The translations under genes were made by a program, and so were the position numbers. DNA of 64,000 bases from Nocardioides sp. Kera G14 (GTDB taxonomy: Bacteria; Actinomycetota; Actinomycetes; Propionibacteriales; Nocardioidaceae): NCBI RefSeq assembly GCF_020715565.1, contig NZ_CP085839.1, positions 1 through 64,000 of the forward strand, read 5' to 3'. The notes beneath the pieces are model-generated. The model was not told the origin of the DNA, searched no databases, and saw only the letters and a program-made list of their open reading frames with translations. Below are positions 19,001 through 25,814 of this stretch, one piece after another; position 1 is the first letter of the stretch; every line of letters starts with the position of its first letter.

Positions 19001-19915
19001 CGGCAGTACGTCGGCACGGAGTCAGCCGTCAGTGACGGCGTCTCGGCGATCTCACCGGACGGACGGACGTTGGTGGGCGGCACCAGCAGTGGCGAGATCC
19101 TCCTCTGGGACACCAGCGCCCCTGCAACGGGCACTGGCAGTGTGGCGCCGACTCAGGTGCTCACCGACGACGGAGCGCTCACTGAGAACATGGCCTTCAG
19201 CCGTGATGGCCGGAGATTCGCGGCCGTGACGGACAGCAACCAGCTCGACGTCTGGAGCCTCGACGCCACCGGACATGCCGCGCTCGACGGCCGCCTGGCG
19301 ATGCCGGCCCTGCCGCTCGGCATCGCCTTCAGCCCTGACGGCGACACGATCGCCGTGGGCAGCGACGACCACACCGTCACCCTCGTGGACGCCCAGTCCC
19401 TCGATCCGGTCGCCACGATGAAGGGATTCGACAACTACGTCTACGGACTGGCGTTCTCTCCCGACGGTCGGCTGCTCGCCGCCGCCTCGGCCGACCGCAC
19501 GATCCGGATGTGGGACGTGCACGACCGCTCGCATCCGGCACGGGTCGGAGCGGCGGTCCGCGGTCCGCGCGGGACGCTCTACAGCCTCGTCTTCGACGGC
19601 ACAGGGCACCACCTGGCGGCGGCGTCGGGTGACGGAGCCGCCTGGCTGTGGACCGTCGACGCGAAGGGCTCCGCGCACAGCTTCGCGCGACTCGGGAACC
19701 TGACGCCCGACGATCCGATCTACGCCGTGGCCTTCGATCCCCACAATCCGGTGCTCGCCGCCGCTGGCGCCTCCGGTCGCGCGGGCCTCTGGTCGATCGA
19801 CCCGACCGCGGTCATGACCGAGGCGTGCCGAACGCTCGGCACCCCGCTGAGCCGCGACGAGTGGGCCATGCTGATTCCGGGCGTGCCCTACCGCGACCCC
19901 TGTCTCAGGCGATGA
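16085..19915 (+). CDS. HTH - nSTAND1 NTPase - TM - WD40 signalling protein
   Basis: 1276-aa multidomain protein. Residues ~12-75 form an XRE-like helix-turn-helix (LRARQGLTVRAVSQRTGIPT...). A STAND P-loop NTPase of the nSTAND1 type follows, with Walker A GASGSGKSS (residues 148-156), Walker-B-like LGVDQLEELF, the LRADFF sensor and the winged-helix region ending VAHESLFAAWPRLQAW. One transmembrane helix (~521-544) comes next. From ~600 to the end there are about 13 FSPDG-type blades, enough for two seven-bladed WD40 propellers, and a C-terminal DEWAMLIPGVPYRDPC tail common in this family. STAND proteins are ligand-gated switches. With the HTH cytoplasmic, the single TM would place the propellers outside the cell. 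The GTG start follows a dyad-rich promoter. The target is unknown. Confidence 0.85.
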   Translation: MPVDPAAVSSQESFTSALAALRARQGLTVRAVSQRTGIPTATLGGYFSGRHLPAISQVQSLDALLVALGVEAEQLPEWHDALGRARRASAQSSSRASAPGTNPYRGLSGFDIDDRDIFFGRTTLMERCCELATALVERSGPHWMTLVGASGSGKSSLMRAGILADRKATGDTTHVLMPGADPLRALDAVEHVLGSHEGPLSLGVDQLEELFSPIVDETTRAVFLSRLTALAERSDVLVIATLRADFFARSIAEPSLVPLLQENVVIVGPMTRDELEEAITRPAELRGRTVDPHLVDLVLTDAKPYFDQSPVLPLVSEALRATWERASGARITASDYLATGRIDHAIQTAADAAWGQLSDTDRGLARKIFRALTVVSADGQVTRQPIPIERLAAWHGAPGAAVVETFVDYRILTVKDEELSVAHESLFAAWPRLQAWTEEDRETLHQMGQLRHAAQTWTASGRPDELLARGMLLRVVAAADEAARSDQLVLSADEEAFVDASLARQRAHLERKRRAVRRQKWALAGVTGLCVALAVLALVLVTAIRHLRTSEHEAQRVRDQARSRQIALQAQSVAVDSPEVARALAVAAYRTSPTVEARSALLETSLLPQVTRLLGSPGTTRAVFSPAGGTVAVAGADGEIHFNSRDGSSATALSRIDEGVRTAPVDSSGDEREQVYASAFSPDGSHFAAGGTSGVVTLVDLTDPATPTTTTLTGATSAIQGLAFSPDGRELAAATSDPALLRWSLSDADATPLPAVTKPFAGSVQSVAYAPDGTLVTGSADGAVRLWRAGPGGRLVVARTLQVGEADIASVQSVSVSPDGRLLAAGGKDATVHVWALKGTTATAVRNLDGFPSWVNSVAFSHDGGMLAAGASGGVTKVWDTGTWAPRADLPSTANVTSVDFAPDGRSLATGAVDGTVRLVKLSSARLPDVGGAVWSLTYPDSGRHLYVGVSRDAHRVSEVDVERPLQPASVGRQYVGTESAVSDGVSAISPDGRTLVGGTSSGEILLWDTSAPATGTGSVAPTQVLTDDGALTENMAFSRDGRRFAAVTDSNQLDVWSLDATGHAALDGRLAMPALPLGIAFSPDGDTIAVGSDDHTVTLVDAQSLDPVATMKGFDNYVYGLAFSPDGRLLAAASADRTIRMWDVHDRSHPARVGAAVRGPRGTLYSLVFDGTGHHLAAASGDGAAWLWTVDAKGSAHSFARLGNLTPDDPIYAVAFDPHNPVLAAAGASGRAGLWSIDPTAVMTEACRTLGTPLSRDEWAMLIPGVPYRDPCLRR

Positions 19916-21419
19916 CCCGGCCGCCCTGCTCCGCCCACCATGCGGCGGTGACGGCGAGGGGATGTCCGTCGGCGAGCTCAGGCAGCAGGCCGTGCATGCC
20001 GCAGGCGTAGGCAGCGGCGGAGCGGACGCTCGGCGAGACGTCGTGGAGGCATTCGAGGGCGATCTCGGCGACCTCGCCGTCCAGCCTCGACGGCAGGTGC
20101 GCCAGAGCACGGAGTGCCTCGGGACGCAGCGCCCCGGCACCCGCGCCGGCGGCGTAGCCGGCCAGCTGGACCGCCTCCTCGTCACGGGCCAGGGTCGTGA
20201 GGACACGGGCGGCGCGTATGGCGACGGTGACGTCCTGGTGGCCGAGCAGCATCGAGCAGGCCTTGGCCACGCCGTCGGCGTACGGACTGGCCGCCAGGAG
20301 CGTGAGGGCAGCCTGTCGGCGGCGGAAGTGGCTGTGGAAGAGGGCGTCCCGGATGAGCTGGTTGAGCATGCTGTCGGCCTCGACCCGGGCTTGGAGCGCG
20401 GGAGGGTTGGCGATCTCAGAGACGGTCCTGGTGACGGCCCGAGCGATGTCACGCTCCACGAGCTCGTGGCGATCGGGTGACACCGATGTCCCAGCGACCC
20501 GCACAGAGAGGTCGAGCGCCGCGCTGGACTCCGGCGAACTGCGGGTGAGGCGCTGGGAGGCCTCGGCGAGCTCCTCGCGGAGGGACGGGGTGAAGGTGCC
20601 GTCGACGACCATGGCGGCGGCCGCCGTCGCGGCACCCATGCGGATCCGGGCGTCGTCGCTGTTGAGCAGACGCAGGATGAGTGCCGAGGCGTGCGGGTCG
20701 CTCACCAGCGCGACCAGCTGGATGAGGTCGACGCGACGCTCGACGCGCTCGTCGAGGATCAGCTCGCCGATCGCCTTCAGCACGTGCCGCTGGGCGCGCG
20801 GGTGCTGGATGAGTTCGCGGAGTGCGTTGACGCGGGTCAGCTGCGCGAGCCCGAACGCTCGGCACTGCTCGGTCGCGAGCTTGCGGGCGAGGCAGAGCCA
20901 CTCCGACTCACGGAGGAAGACCGAACCGCTGACGTTGATCAGCCGGACGAGATGGAGCCACTCCTCACCCTCGGCGGAGCCGTGGAAGGTCTTCTCGAGA
21001 AGGTTCTCGAGCTCGGCCTGCCCGTCCAGGACGACGGTCGCGACTCGGAGGTCGTGGCGATCGACGCTGTGCACCGAGTCGATCGGAACGGCGAGTGAGC
21101 CGCGCTCGAGGCCGAGGATCTTCTCGTAGGCCCGGACCACCGATTGCGGCGCGCTTGCCGCACCGGACTCCCAACGGCTGACACGCGTCTCGTCACATGC
21201 GATGCCCGCGGCGTTGAGTGCGGTCACGAACGAACGTCGGTGTGTCACTGCCGACGGGCCGGCCAACATCCGGGACGTGCCGAGCAACCATGCGATCCGC
21301 GGCGCCGCCTCGGGGCGGGGATCGGAAAGGCTGGTGGCACCTTCGGGTGGACGGTAAGGGCGGCCGGCTCGAATGGTCGCTTGGGAGGGAGGGGTCACGA
21401 CGTTGTGCCCCTGAACCAT
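19905..21419 (-). CDS. HTH plus helical-repeat protein, paralog A
   Basis: 504-aa protein (from ATG 21419), not matched to a named family. Residues ~25-95 hold a divergent XRE-like HTH: PRIAWLLGTSRML...DETRVSRWESGAASAPQSVVRAYEKILGL. The remainder is all-helical with HEAT-like repeats (e.g. ALRELIQHPRAQRHVLKAIG, MLLGHQDVTVAIRAARVLTTLA, ALECLHDVSPSVRSAAAYACG). The block LNQLIRDALFHSHFRRRQAAL is closely shared with the neighbouring gene, showing a tandem duplication. The C-terminus overlaps the STAND gene end by 11 bp, tail to tail. The start is uncertain; GTG codons just inside would also work. DNA-binding plus protein-scaffold architecture suggests a regulator; its signal is unknown. Confidence 0.75.
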   Translation of the reverse strand: MVQGHNVVTPPSQATIRAGRPYRPPEGATSLSDPRPEAAPRIAWLLGTSRMLAGPSAVTHRRSFVTALNAAGIACDETRVSRWESGAASAPQSVVRAYEKILGLERGSLAVPIDSVHSVDRHDLRVATVVLDGQAELENLLEKTFHGSAEGEEWLHLVRLINVSGSVFLRESEWLCLARKLATEQCRAFGLAQLTRVNALRELIQHPRAQRHVLKAIGELILDERVERRVDLIQLVALVSDPHASALILRLLNSDDARIRMGAATAAAAMVVDGTFTPSLREELAEASQRLTRSSPESSAALDLSVRVAGTSVSPDRHELVERDIARAVTRTVSEIANPPALQARVEADSMLNQLIRDALFHSHFRRRQAALTLLAASPYADGVAKACSMLLGHQDVTVAIRAARVLTTLARDEEAVQLAGYAAGAGAGALRPEALRALAHLPSRLDGEVAEIALECLHDVSPSVRSAAAYACGMHGLLPELADGHPLAVTAAWWAEQGGRVIA

Positions 21420-21558
21420 GGCTGAAACACGGCAACCACTGTGGCGGAGGGGCGGCTGTCCCGCCCATCGGATCACAGACTTCGCACAGATTCGGACAAA
21501 CTCGTACACGAGCGCGCCGACCGGACAGCGCACGGGTCAGATGGGGTGCTGGCAGGAA

Positions 21559-23073
21559 TCAGGCGGTGAGGAGCTCCCGGCCCGTCTCCGGCGCATGCAT
21601 TTCGATGGCGTAGTCCGCCGACTCCTGCTGGCGCGCGGTGGACCAGTCCATCCCCCGCAGGAGCGTGATCTCACGCTCGGAGAGCGGCTTCGGGCAGTTC
21701 CCGAGCGCTGTGAGGGCGTGAGCGCGGATGTTCGGAGTTTCCGATCCGAGGAGTCCGAACAGCACCGGCGCCTGTGCGTTGGTCAGGCAGCAACGGAGCA
21801 GTGAGGCGATCCGCGGAAGCGTCTCGTCGGTCGCCTTCTCGAGGGCGGATGCGAGCGCGTGGCCTAGACCGGGCTGGTACGGGCTCATCATCAGCAGGGA
21901 TGCACTCTCGGCGCGGCGCTCAGCATGCGGATGGAAGAGCGCCTCGCGGAGCAGCCGCTGAAACATCCGATCCGGCTCGCTCCGCACCTGGACGGGCGCC
22001 GCCGCCTGGGCCTCGGCCGCGATCGAGATGGCCACCGAGCCAGCGATCTCGACCGGAACCAGCTCACCGGTCGCCGGCGGACCGGCCGGTCCGAGGCGGC
22101 CCGAGACCTCGTCGCGCGCGGCAGGTGGAAGCCGGTTGAAGAGGTCGGTGACGTGGATGTCCTCGGGGGACGTGCCCAAGGCTACGGCGACGTGGTCGGT
22201 CAGCTCCGGCAGCGCGGCGTCGTCGAAGAGCCCGTGCGCGAGGAGGGCAGCGGCCGCCCGGGTGGCGCCTCGTGCGGAGGCCGCATCGTCGGAGCGTGCC
22301 TTCTCGACACTGCGCCGCGACCCCTCGACGGGCGGGGCGAAGCGGAGGAGTGAGGCGATGTCGGCCCGGCGCGGTGCGCCCGGACGAGCCAGGTAGCCGT
22401 TGATCGCCTCAAGGACGTGGGCGCGGAGCGTGGGGTGGGCCAGCAGCAGTCGTACGGCGGCACGGCGGGTGAGATATCCGGCGTGGAGCGACCGGGCGGT
22501 CTCCTCGATCAGCCGCGCACAGGGGCCCTCCCAGACGCCCGGTCGCATGAAGATCGGGCCGTGCCGGAGGAGCTCCTCGGCGAACTCCAGCCAGTCGGCA
22601 CCCCGGGCCTGGCCGTCGACCACCAGGTCGATGAGGTCGCCCAGCCGGCCGTCGTACCCGCTCGCGACACGGGGTCCGGGCAGGCTGGGCGCATTGGGCT
22701 GGAGGAGCACGGCGATGGCGCGCAGGCTCCGGTCGGGAAGCGCAAGGACCTTCTCGTACCCCGCCAGGGCGACAGCACTCGGCTGACGAGCTCCTGACTC
22801 CCAGCGGCTGACGCCTGAGTCGTCACAGGAGAGTCCCGGACATACCTTCGACAGATCGGGGAGGAACCGCGTGCGGGAGGCGTAGAGGCCGTCCTGGGTG
22901 GTGAGGCGGTGCGTGCCGAGCAGCCACGCCAGTCGGGTGAGTTCGCCACCGTGCGGGTCGCTCAGAGGGGAGGTGTCCACCGGTGGCCGGTAGCGGCGCC
23001 CACGCTGACGCGGGGCCGCCAACGAGAAGGGGGTGGTCACCGTCACACTGTCGTCATCACCCGTCTCGCGCAT
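21559..23073 (-). CDS. HTH plus helical-repeat protein, paralog B
   Basis: 504-aa paralog of the adjacent gene at 19905-21419, of identical length when started at ATG 23073. The HTH is in LTRLAWLLGTHRLTT...DDSGVSRWESGARQPSAVALAGYEKVLAL (~25-105). The rest is helical repeats, with the shared block FQRLLREALFHPHAERRAESA and the following LLMMSPYQPGLGHAL. A longer open frame extends into the divergent flavoenzyme gene but is coding-strand shadow. It is transcribed toward paralog A with a 139-bp gap, so the two could form an operon. A perfect 8-bp inverted repeat lies between it and the divergent gene. Confidence 0.75.
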   Translation of the reverse strand: MRETGDDDSVTVTTPFSLAAPRQRGRRYRPPVDTSPLSDPHGGELTRLAWLLGTHRLTTQDGLYASRTRFLPDLSKVCPGLSCDDSGVSRWESGARQPSAVALAGYEKVLALPDRSLRAIAVLLQPNAPSLPGPRVASGYDGRLGDLIDLVVDGQARGADWLEFAEELLRHGPIFMRPGVWEGPCARLIEETARSLHAGYLTRRAAVRLLLAHPTLRAHVLEAINGYLARPGAPRRADIASLLRFAPPVEGSRRSVEKARSDDAASARGATRAAAALLAHGLFDDAALPELTDHVAVALGTSPEDIHVTDLFNRLPPAARDEVSGRLGPAGPPATGELVPVEIAGSVAISIAAEAQAAAPVQVRSEPDRMFQRLLREALFHPHAERRAESASLLMMSPYQPGLGHALASALEKATDETLPRIASLLRCCLTNAQAPVLFGLLGSETPNIRAHALTALGNCPKPLSEREITLLRGMDWSTARQQESADYAIEMHAPETGRELLTA

Positions 23074-23077
23074 CCCG

Positions 23078-23109
23078 TTCTTGCCGATCTCCGACACTGG
23101 TGGCAAGAA
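23078..23109. promoter_or_regulatory. Inverted repeat in divergent promoter region
   Basis: TTCTTGCC (23078-23085) and GGCAAGAA (23102-23109) are perfectly complementary with 16 bp between. The dyad sits 4 bp upstream of paralog B and directly before the flavoenzyme's alternative ATG, so one protein bound here could control both genes. Confidence 0.5.
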
Positions 23110-23154
23110 ATGGGGAGACGGGTCCCGAACGCTCAGGAGCGCTACCGTCGGGAC

Positions 23155-24327
23155 GTGGCCAACTTCGCTGACTGGCAGCTCAACACCTACTTCGCAGGTC
23201 TCGGCGGGGCGGTGCCCGAACACCCCTTCACCTCGCGCGAGCTGGCCGCCCGCGCGGAGGCAGCGATGGACCGGCAGCTCTGGGACTACGTCGTGGGCGG
23301 CGCCGGTGACGAAGCCACCCAGGACGCCAACGTCGAGGCGTTCGGGCGCTACGGCCTCATGCCGCGGATGCTCTCGGGCGCCGCCGCTCGTGACCTCTCC
23401 ACGACGCTCTGGGGCATCGAGCTCGCCAGTCCGGTCTTCATGGCGCCGGTCGGGGTCATCGGGCTCTGCGCCGCCGACCAGCACGGAGACCTGGCTGCGG
23501 CGCGTGCAGCGGCTGCGGTCGGCGTACCTCTCGTCGGGAGCACGCTCATGCAGGACCCGCTCGAGGAGGTGGCGCGCCAGCTGGGGGAGACGCCGGGTTT
23601 CTTCCAGCTGTACACGCCCAACGATCGCGAGGTCGCGGAGAGTCTCGCCCACCGAGCCGAGGCGGCGGGCTACCGCGCGCTGGTCGTCACCCTCGACACC
23701 TGGACGCTCGGCTACCGGCCCCGCGACCTGCAGCACGGGATCTTCCCGCAGCTCAAGGGCGCCTGCCTCGCCAACTACGCGAGCGATCCCGTCTTCCGCT
23801 CACGCCTGCCGAAGACGCCCGAGGAGGACCCGATGGGCTTCGTCGCGCACTGGGCGATGACATTCGGCAACCCGACCCTCACGTGGGAGGACGTGGCGTG
23901 GCTGCGCGGTCTCACCGACCTGCCGCTGGTGCTCAAGGGCATCTGCTCTCCCGACGACGTGAGGCGTGCCGTCGACGCAGGTGTTGATGGCATCTACTGC
24001 TCCAACCACGGCGGCCGGCAGGCGGCGTCGGCTCCCGCGCTCGAATTCCTGCCCAGCGTGGTGGCTGCCGCCGGCGATCTCCCCGTGCTCTTCGACTCGG
24101 GCATCCGCTCGGGGGTCGACGTGGTGAAGGCGCTCGCCCTCGGCGCCACTGCGGTGGGCATCGGCCGGCCCTATGCCTATGCCGCCGCTGCGGCCAGCGG
24201 GGACGCGGCCGGCGGCATCGAGCACCTGCTGCGGTGGGTGCTCGCCGAGGCCGACCTCACCATGGGGCTCAACGGTTATGCCTCGATCGCGGCACTGCGC
24301 GAGGCCGGCGCGGTCTTCCGACTGTGA
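23155..24327 (+). CDS. Alpha-hydroxy-acid oxidizing protein, lactate 2-monooxygenase-like
   Basis: 390-aa FMN enzyme of the alpha-hydroxy-acid oxidase family, closest in pattern to mycobacterial lactate 2-monooxygenase. Shared features are the N-terminal NFADWQLNTYFAGLGG, VVGGAGDEATQDANVEAFGRYGLMPRM, SPVFMAPVGVIGLCAADQHGD, the flavin lysine in LPLVLKGI, the active-site histidine/arginine SNHGGRQ, and the phosphate-binding VLFDSGIRSGVDVVKALALGATAVGIGRP. It oxidises L-lactate or a related 2-hydroxy acid. Monooxygenase versus oxidase chemistry cannot be decided here. The GTG at 23155 aligns with the family's N-terminus; an ATG at 23110 would add 15 residues. It is divergent from paralog B across a dyad. 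Confidence 0.9.
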   Translation: MANFADWQLNTYFAGLGGAVPEHPFTSRELAARAEAAMDRQLWDYVVGGAGDEATQDANVEAFGRYGLMPRMLSGAAARDLSTTLWGIELASPVFMAPVGVIGLCAADQHGDLAAARAAAAVGVPLVGSTLMQDPLEEVARQLGETPGFFQLYTPNDREVAESLAHRAEAAGYRALVVTLDTWTLGYRPRDLQHGIFPQLKGACLANYASDPVFRSRLPKTPEEDPMGFVAHWAMTFGNPTLTWEDVAWLRGLTDLPLVLKGICSPDDVRRAVDAGVDGIYCSNHGGRQAASAPALEFLPSVVAAAGDLPVLFDSGIRSGVDVVKALALGATAVGIGRPYAYAAAAASGDAAGGIEHLLRWVLAEADLTMGLNGYASIAALREAGAVFRL

Positions 24328-24352
24328 CCCAGATCGCGTCCACTCCGGCGCG

Positions 24353-24384
24353 TGCCAATTAGGGGACCATGGTCCCAAATGGCA
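24353..24384. repeat. Nested palindrome after the flavoenzyme gene
   Basis: GGGACCATGGTCCC (24363-24376) is a perfect palindrome framed by TGCCA (24353-24357) and TGGCA (24380-24384). It starts 26 bp after the stop codon and could serve as terminator, or as an operator just upstream of the riboswitch transcript. Confidence 0.5.
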
Positions 24385-24395
24385 TAGTCCACAGG

Positions 24396-24486
24396 TCGCT
24401 CTTAGGAAAGAGGAGCGATCGCTCCGGTTCGCGCTGAGGCCCATGACGGCCGGAGGAGACATCGAATCCTGATGTGAGTCATGGGC
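24396..24486 (+). promoter_or_regulatory. Structured 5' leader upstream of the riboswitch core
   Basis: Two helices are visible: TCGCTCTT (24396-24403) with AAGAG-G-AGCGA (24408-24418), and GCCCATGAC (24439-24447) with GTCATGGGC (24478-24486), the latter enclosing an ACATC/GATGT hairpin. The stretch has no ORF. It may be an extension of the riboswitch RNA or an independent element. Confidence 0.4.
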
Positions 24487-24499
24487 GCGGGGGCACCAC

Positions 24500-24622
24500 A
24501 CGCACGACGCCGCAGGAGCGGCTAGGGGCTAAGTCTCTTCCTCCGATCACCTTCGATCGATACGAGGAGAGGCCGGACACCAGCAGTCCGAGCCCGACAG
24601 GCCAACCTTCGCAGGCGTCGCT
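24500..24622 (+). promoter_or_regulatory. Cyclic di-AMP riboswitch (ydaO/yuaA type), probable
   Basis: P1 pairs CGACGCC (24505-24511) with GGCGTCG (24614-24620). The 3' strand reads CCCGACAGGCCAACCTTCGCAGGCG, very close to the conserved 3' end of ydaO-type RNAs (CCCGACAGCTAACCTCGCAGGCG). GGGCT (24526-24530) can pair with AGCCC before it, and further hairpins CTCTTCCTC/GAGGAGAG and CGGAC/GTCCG are present. In actinobacteria this riboswitch class characteristically precedes NlpC/P60 and Rpf cell-wall hydrolases, as here, and turns expression off when c-di-AMP binds. The 5' conserved blocks are less clear to me. Confidence 0.7.
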
Positions 24623-24636
24623 GTGGAAGTACTTCT

Positions 24637-25179
24637 GTGACCCGTGTGTCTATTGCCGCGCTCTTCTGCGCGCTCTTCGTCGGCCTTCTCCTTCCTGCTC
24701 AGGCCCAGGCGGCCACCTCGGCCCGACGCTCGGCCAGCGTCCAGGTCCTCGCCCTCAAGAAGGTCGAGCACCACATCATGAGGGTCGCCGCCTCCCGCAA
24801 GGGCACGCCGTACCGGTACGGCGGCACCGGTAACGGTGGCTTCGACTGCTCCGGCTACACCCGCTGGGTGTTCAACCGCCTCGGCATCCACCTGCCGCGC
24901 ACGTCCGCCTCGCAGGTCGGCAGCACCACCCGCACCCGGCATCCGCGCGTGGGGGACCTGGTCTTCTTCTCCCACGGCGGCCACGTCTACCACGTGGCGA
25001 TCTACGCCGGGCACCACTCGATCTGGCACGCGCCCTACAGCGGCACCCGTGTGCGCAAGGAGCGCATCTGGACGGGTGCGGTCTTCTACGGCCACGTGAA
25101 GGGCATGCGCAAGGCGGTCGCCAAGCAGGCCCGGAAGATCACGGCCCGGCGCGCCCGCGCTGCGGCGGCTACGGCCTGA
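24637..25179 (+). CDS. Secreted NlpC/P60 peptidoglycan endopeptidase
   Basis: 180-aa exported hydrolase. The signal peptide is MTRVSIAALFCALFVGLLLP... with cleavage after AQA (~25). The NlpC/P60 papain-like domain spans ~45-150: the catalytic Cys is in GGFDCSGYTRWVF, the first His is in HVYHVAIYAG and the third polar residue is in HHSIWHAP. The family cleaves D-gamma-glutamyl-meso-diaminopimelate bonds in stem peptides. The C-terminus is a short Lys/Arg/Ala tail that may bind wall polymers. No SH3 or coiled-coil domain is present. It sits right under a c-di-AMP-type riboswitch, so cell-envelope stress control is likely. GGAAG precedes the GTG start. Its end overlaps the convergent TetR gene by 11 bp. 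Confidence 0.92.
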   Translation: MTRVSIAALFCALFVGLLLPAQAQAATSARRSASVQVLALKKVEHHIMRVAASRKGTPYRYGGTGNGGFDCSGYTRWVFNRLGIHLPRTSASQVGSTTRTRHPRVGDLVFFSHGGHVYHVAIYAGHHSIWHAPYSGTRVRKERIWTGAVFYGHVKGMRKAVAKQARKITARRARAAAATA

Positions 25180-25768
25180 CCAACGGCAGGAAGATCGTGT
25201 CGACGATCTCCTCGATCGTCCTCCTCGACACCGGCTTGAGCGTCATCATCAGCTCGTTGCGCACCAGGTCGAAGGGCAGGTGCGCGATCCGGTCGCTCAC
25301 CTTGGCGGGGTCGAGCTCGCCCCGCGCGGCCGCACGCTCGATCACCTCGGTCATCACGCTGGTGCGCCCCTGCTTCATGTGGTTGCGGATGTCGGCGAAC
25401 GTCTCACCGGTCTCCTCGAAGTAGCCGGCGAGCCCGGTCATGATCAGCGTCATGACCTGGGCGCGCTCGAGACTCATCTGTGAGAGCAGCCAGATCACGT
25501 CGCCGCGCAATGAGCCGGTGTCCCGCGCTCTGATCTCCTGCGTGCGGGCGAAGTGGGCGATCGTCGCGCGGAGCATCTCCGGCTTCGTGGGCCAGCGGCG
25601 GTAGAGCACCGGCCGGCTCGTCCCGGCACGTTTCGCCACGCCGTCGTACGTGAAGCCGGCGTAGCCGTGCTCGAGCAGCTCGGTCCAGGCCGCGTCGAGG
25701 AGCGCCTCCTGGAGGGCCTGCCCGCGACGGCGCTGCTGCGCCTCCGCCGGGGCTGACTCAAGATCCAT
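25169..25768 (-). CDS. TetR-family transcriptional repressor
   Basis: 199-aa TetR protein. The N-terminal HTH is LQEALLDAAWTELLEHGYAGFTYDGVAKRAGTSRPVLYRRWPTKPEML (residues ~18-65). The C-terminal ligand domain is helical (YFEETGETFADIRNHMKQGR, SDRIAHLPFDLVRNELM) and resembles the TetR_C_16/11-type group. The gene is divergent from an MFS drug transporter with only 35 bp between start codons, the usual arrangement for a local repressor of an efflux pump. Confidence 0.9.
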   Translation of the reverse strand: MDLESAPAEAQQRRRGQALQEALLDAAWTELLEHGYAGFTYDGVAKRAGTSRPVLYRRWPTKPEMLRATIAHFARTQEIRARDTGSLRGDVIWLLSQMSLERAQVMTLIMTGLAGYFEETGETFADIRNHMKQGRTSVMTEVIERAAARGELDPAKVSDRIAHLPFDLVRNELMMTLKPVSRRTIEEIVDTIFLPLVRP

Positions 25769-25791
25769 TTGCGTACCTTAACCGATGCTCG

Positions 25792-25814
25792 TAGTTTAGA
25801 TACATGAGCGTATC
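25792..25814 (+). promoter_or_regulatory. Leaderless promoter and operator of the MFS gene
   Basis: TAGTTT (25792-25797) lies exactly 6 bp before the ATG at 25804, giving a leaderless start. GATAC (25799-25803) and GTATC (25810-25814) form a dyad across the start codon, a likely TetR operator. Confidence 0.5.

Noticed and set aside
22909..23154. Longer N-terminal extension of the lactate-monooxygenase-like gene
   Set aside because: The added residues are Arg/Gly-rich, overlap the divergent gene, and the family N-terminus aligns at the GTG at 23155.
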